In this document: positions 63,645 through 64,000 of the stretch, piece by piece | Layout: each line of letters starts with the position of its first letter | Numbering within the stretch: position 1 is the stretch's first letter | Assembly: GCF_002776695.1 (NCBI RefSeq) | Contig: NZ_LFJC01000003.1 | Coordinates: forward strand, 5,452,091-5,516,090 | Direction of reading: 5' to 3' | DNA length: 64,000 nt | DNA from: Bradyrhizobium nitroreducens | Lineage (GTDB): Bacteria > Pseudomonadota > Alphaproteobacteria > Rhizobiales > Xanthobacteraceae | The notes under the pieces: model-generated | Seen by the model: only the letters and a program-made list of their open reading frames with translations | What the model was told of the DNA's origin: nothing | The model's database searches: none | Made by a program: the position numbers and the translations under genes

Positions 63645-64000
63645 TCAGCACGCCGAGAATGTGCCAATTCGACGCGGCGCGCGGTCCGCGCTCTCGTCCT
63701 TCAGCGCCACGCCGCTGACCTCTCGGGCCAGCCCCTCGCGGACCAGCCAGGCGATCTTGAAGGCGCCCTCGTCATAGCTCAACCCGGCCTTGTGGATGTT
63801 CGAGACACAATTACGCTCGGCATCGGTGCGGCCGGGCTTCGGCGCGAAGGTCAAATAGGCGCCGAGACTGTCGGGCGCCGACAGGCCGGGGCGCTCGCCG
63901 ATCAGCATCACGACCATGCGCGCGCCGAGAATGGCGCCGATCTCGTCACCGAGCGCAACGCGCGCGCCTGAGGCGACGACGACATGGCCGAGCGCGACGT
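63645..64000 (-). CDS. eutC: Ethanolamine ammonia-lyase small subunit (5' end outside window)
   Basis: The open frame runs from the window edge to the stop at 63645, giving about 118 C-terminal residues. The EutC signature LIGERPGLSAPDSLGAYLTF followed by APKPGRTDAERNCVSNIH is unmistakable. EutC pairs with EutB to form the B12-dependent lyase that splits ethanolamine into acetaldehyde and ammonia; eutB should lie upstream, beyond the window. The RND gene follows downstream on the same strand after 208 bases. Confidence 0.93.
   Translation of the reverse strand, partial: VALGHVVVASGARVALGDEIGAILGARMVVMLIGERPGLSAPDSLGAYLTFAPKPGRTDAERNCVSNIHKAGLSYDEGAFKIAWLVREGLAREVSGVALKDESADRAPRRIGTFSAC

Noticed and set aside
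1..64000. CRISPR arrays, tRNA or rRNA genes
   Set aside because: No regularly spaced direct repeats beyond the 23-bp hairpin array, which has no spacers, and no tRNA-like cloverleaf was noticed by eye; a tRNAscan run would settle the latter.

Overview
The window is GC-rich chromosomal DNA from an alphaproteobacterium, most likely Bradyrhizobium or a close relative in the Nitrobacteraceae. The reasons are the hpnC-D-E-F-G hopanoid operon with squalene-hopene cyclase, an RNase E carrying a long acidic/histidine-rich insertion, the pattern of near-identical chemoreceptors, and several palindromic intergenic repeats of the type common in that genus. Genus assignment is inference. No rRNA, tRNA or CRISPR array was seen.

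Left part (1-23.3 kb) is mostly housekeeping: a DsbA-like thioredoxin-fold protein (cut by the window edge), a BepA-like M48 protease, an aminotransferase with bioY, dctA, a TPR/GT9-like protein, a D-amino-acid dehydrogenase-like oxidase, an amidase, rne, then amiC, PBP1A and prfB. prfB carries the classical +1 programmed frameshift. A beta-hydroxyacid dehydrogenase, an EamA transporter and an orphan branched-chain amino-acid type binding protein follow.

23.3-28.8 kb (minus strand) is a tightly packed polysaccharide operon: a small membrane ORF, a glycosyltransferase fused to an ABC-2 permease, its ATPase, a second GT4 glycosyltransferase and an O-antigen ligase/polymerase-like protein. Divergent from it is a DUF6502-DUF5666 pair whose upstream region carries two palindromes sharing a half-site. 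31-45.9 kb holds an M23 peptidase, a Bcp peroxiredoxin with a histone-like tail, an AsmA/DUF3971 giant, two chemoreceptors sharing 597 identical bases, DoxX, an MFS transporter, tyrS and anmK.

45.9-49.8 kb is an accessory, repeat-rich zone: nested palindromes, a REPIN-like element, an alpha/beta hydrolase, two tiny proteins and a HTH protein. 49.8-55.6 kb is the hopanoid operon, converting farnesyl-PP to squalene (HpnC/D/E), hopene (HpnF) and on to side-chain processing (HpnG). It stops at a strong terminator without hpnH. 56.4-60.2 kb is a second accessory island of lower GC. It includes the most interesting candidate system: a secreted or membrane CHAT/caspase-like putative peptidase followed 13 bases later by a two-TM SLATT-like protein. 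The window ends with a methyltransferase, an RND/MMPL transporter and the C-terminal part of EutC.
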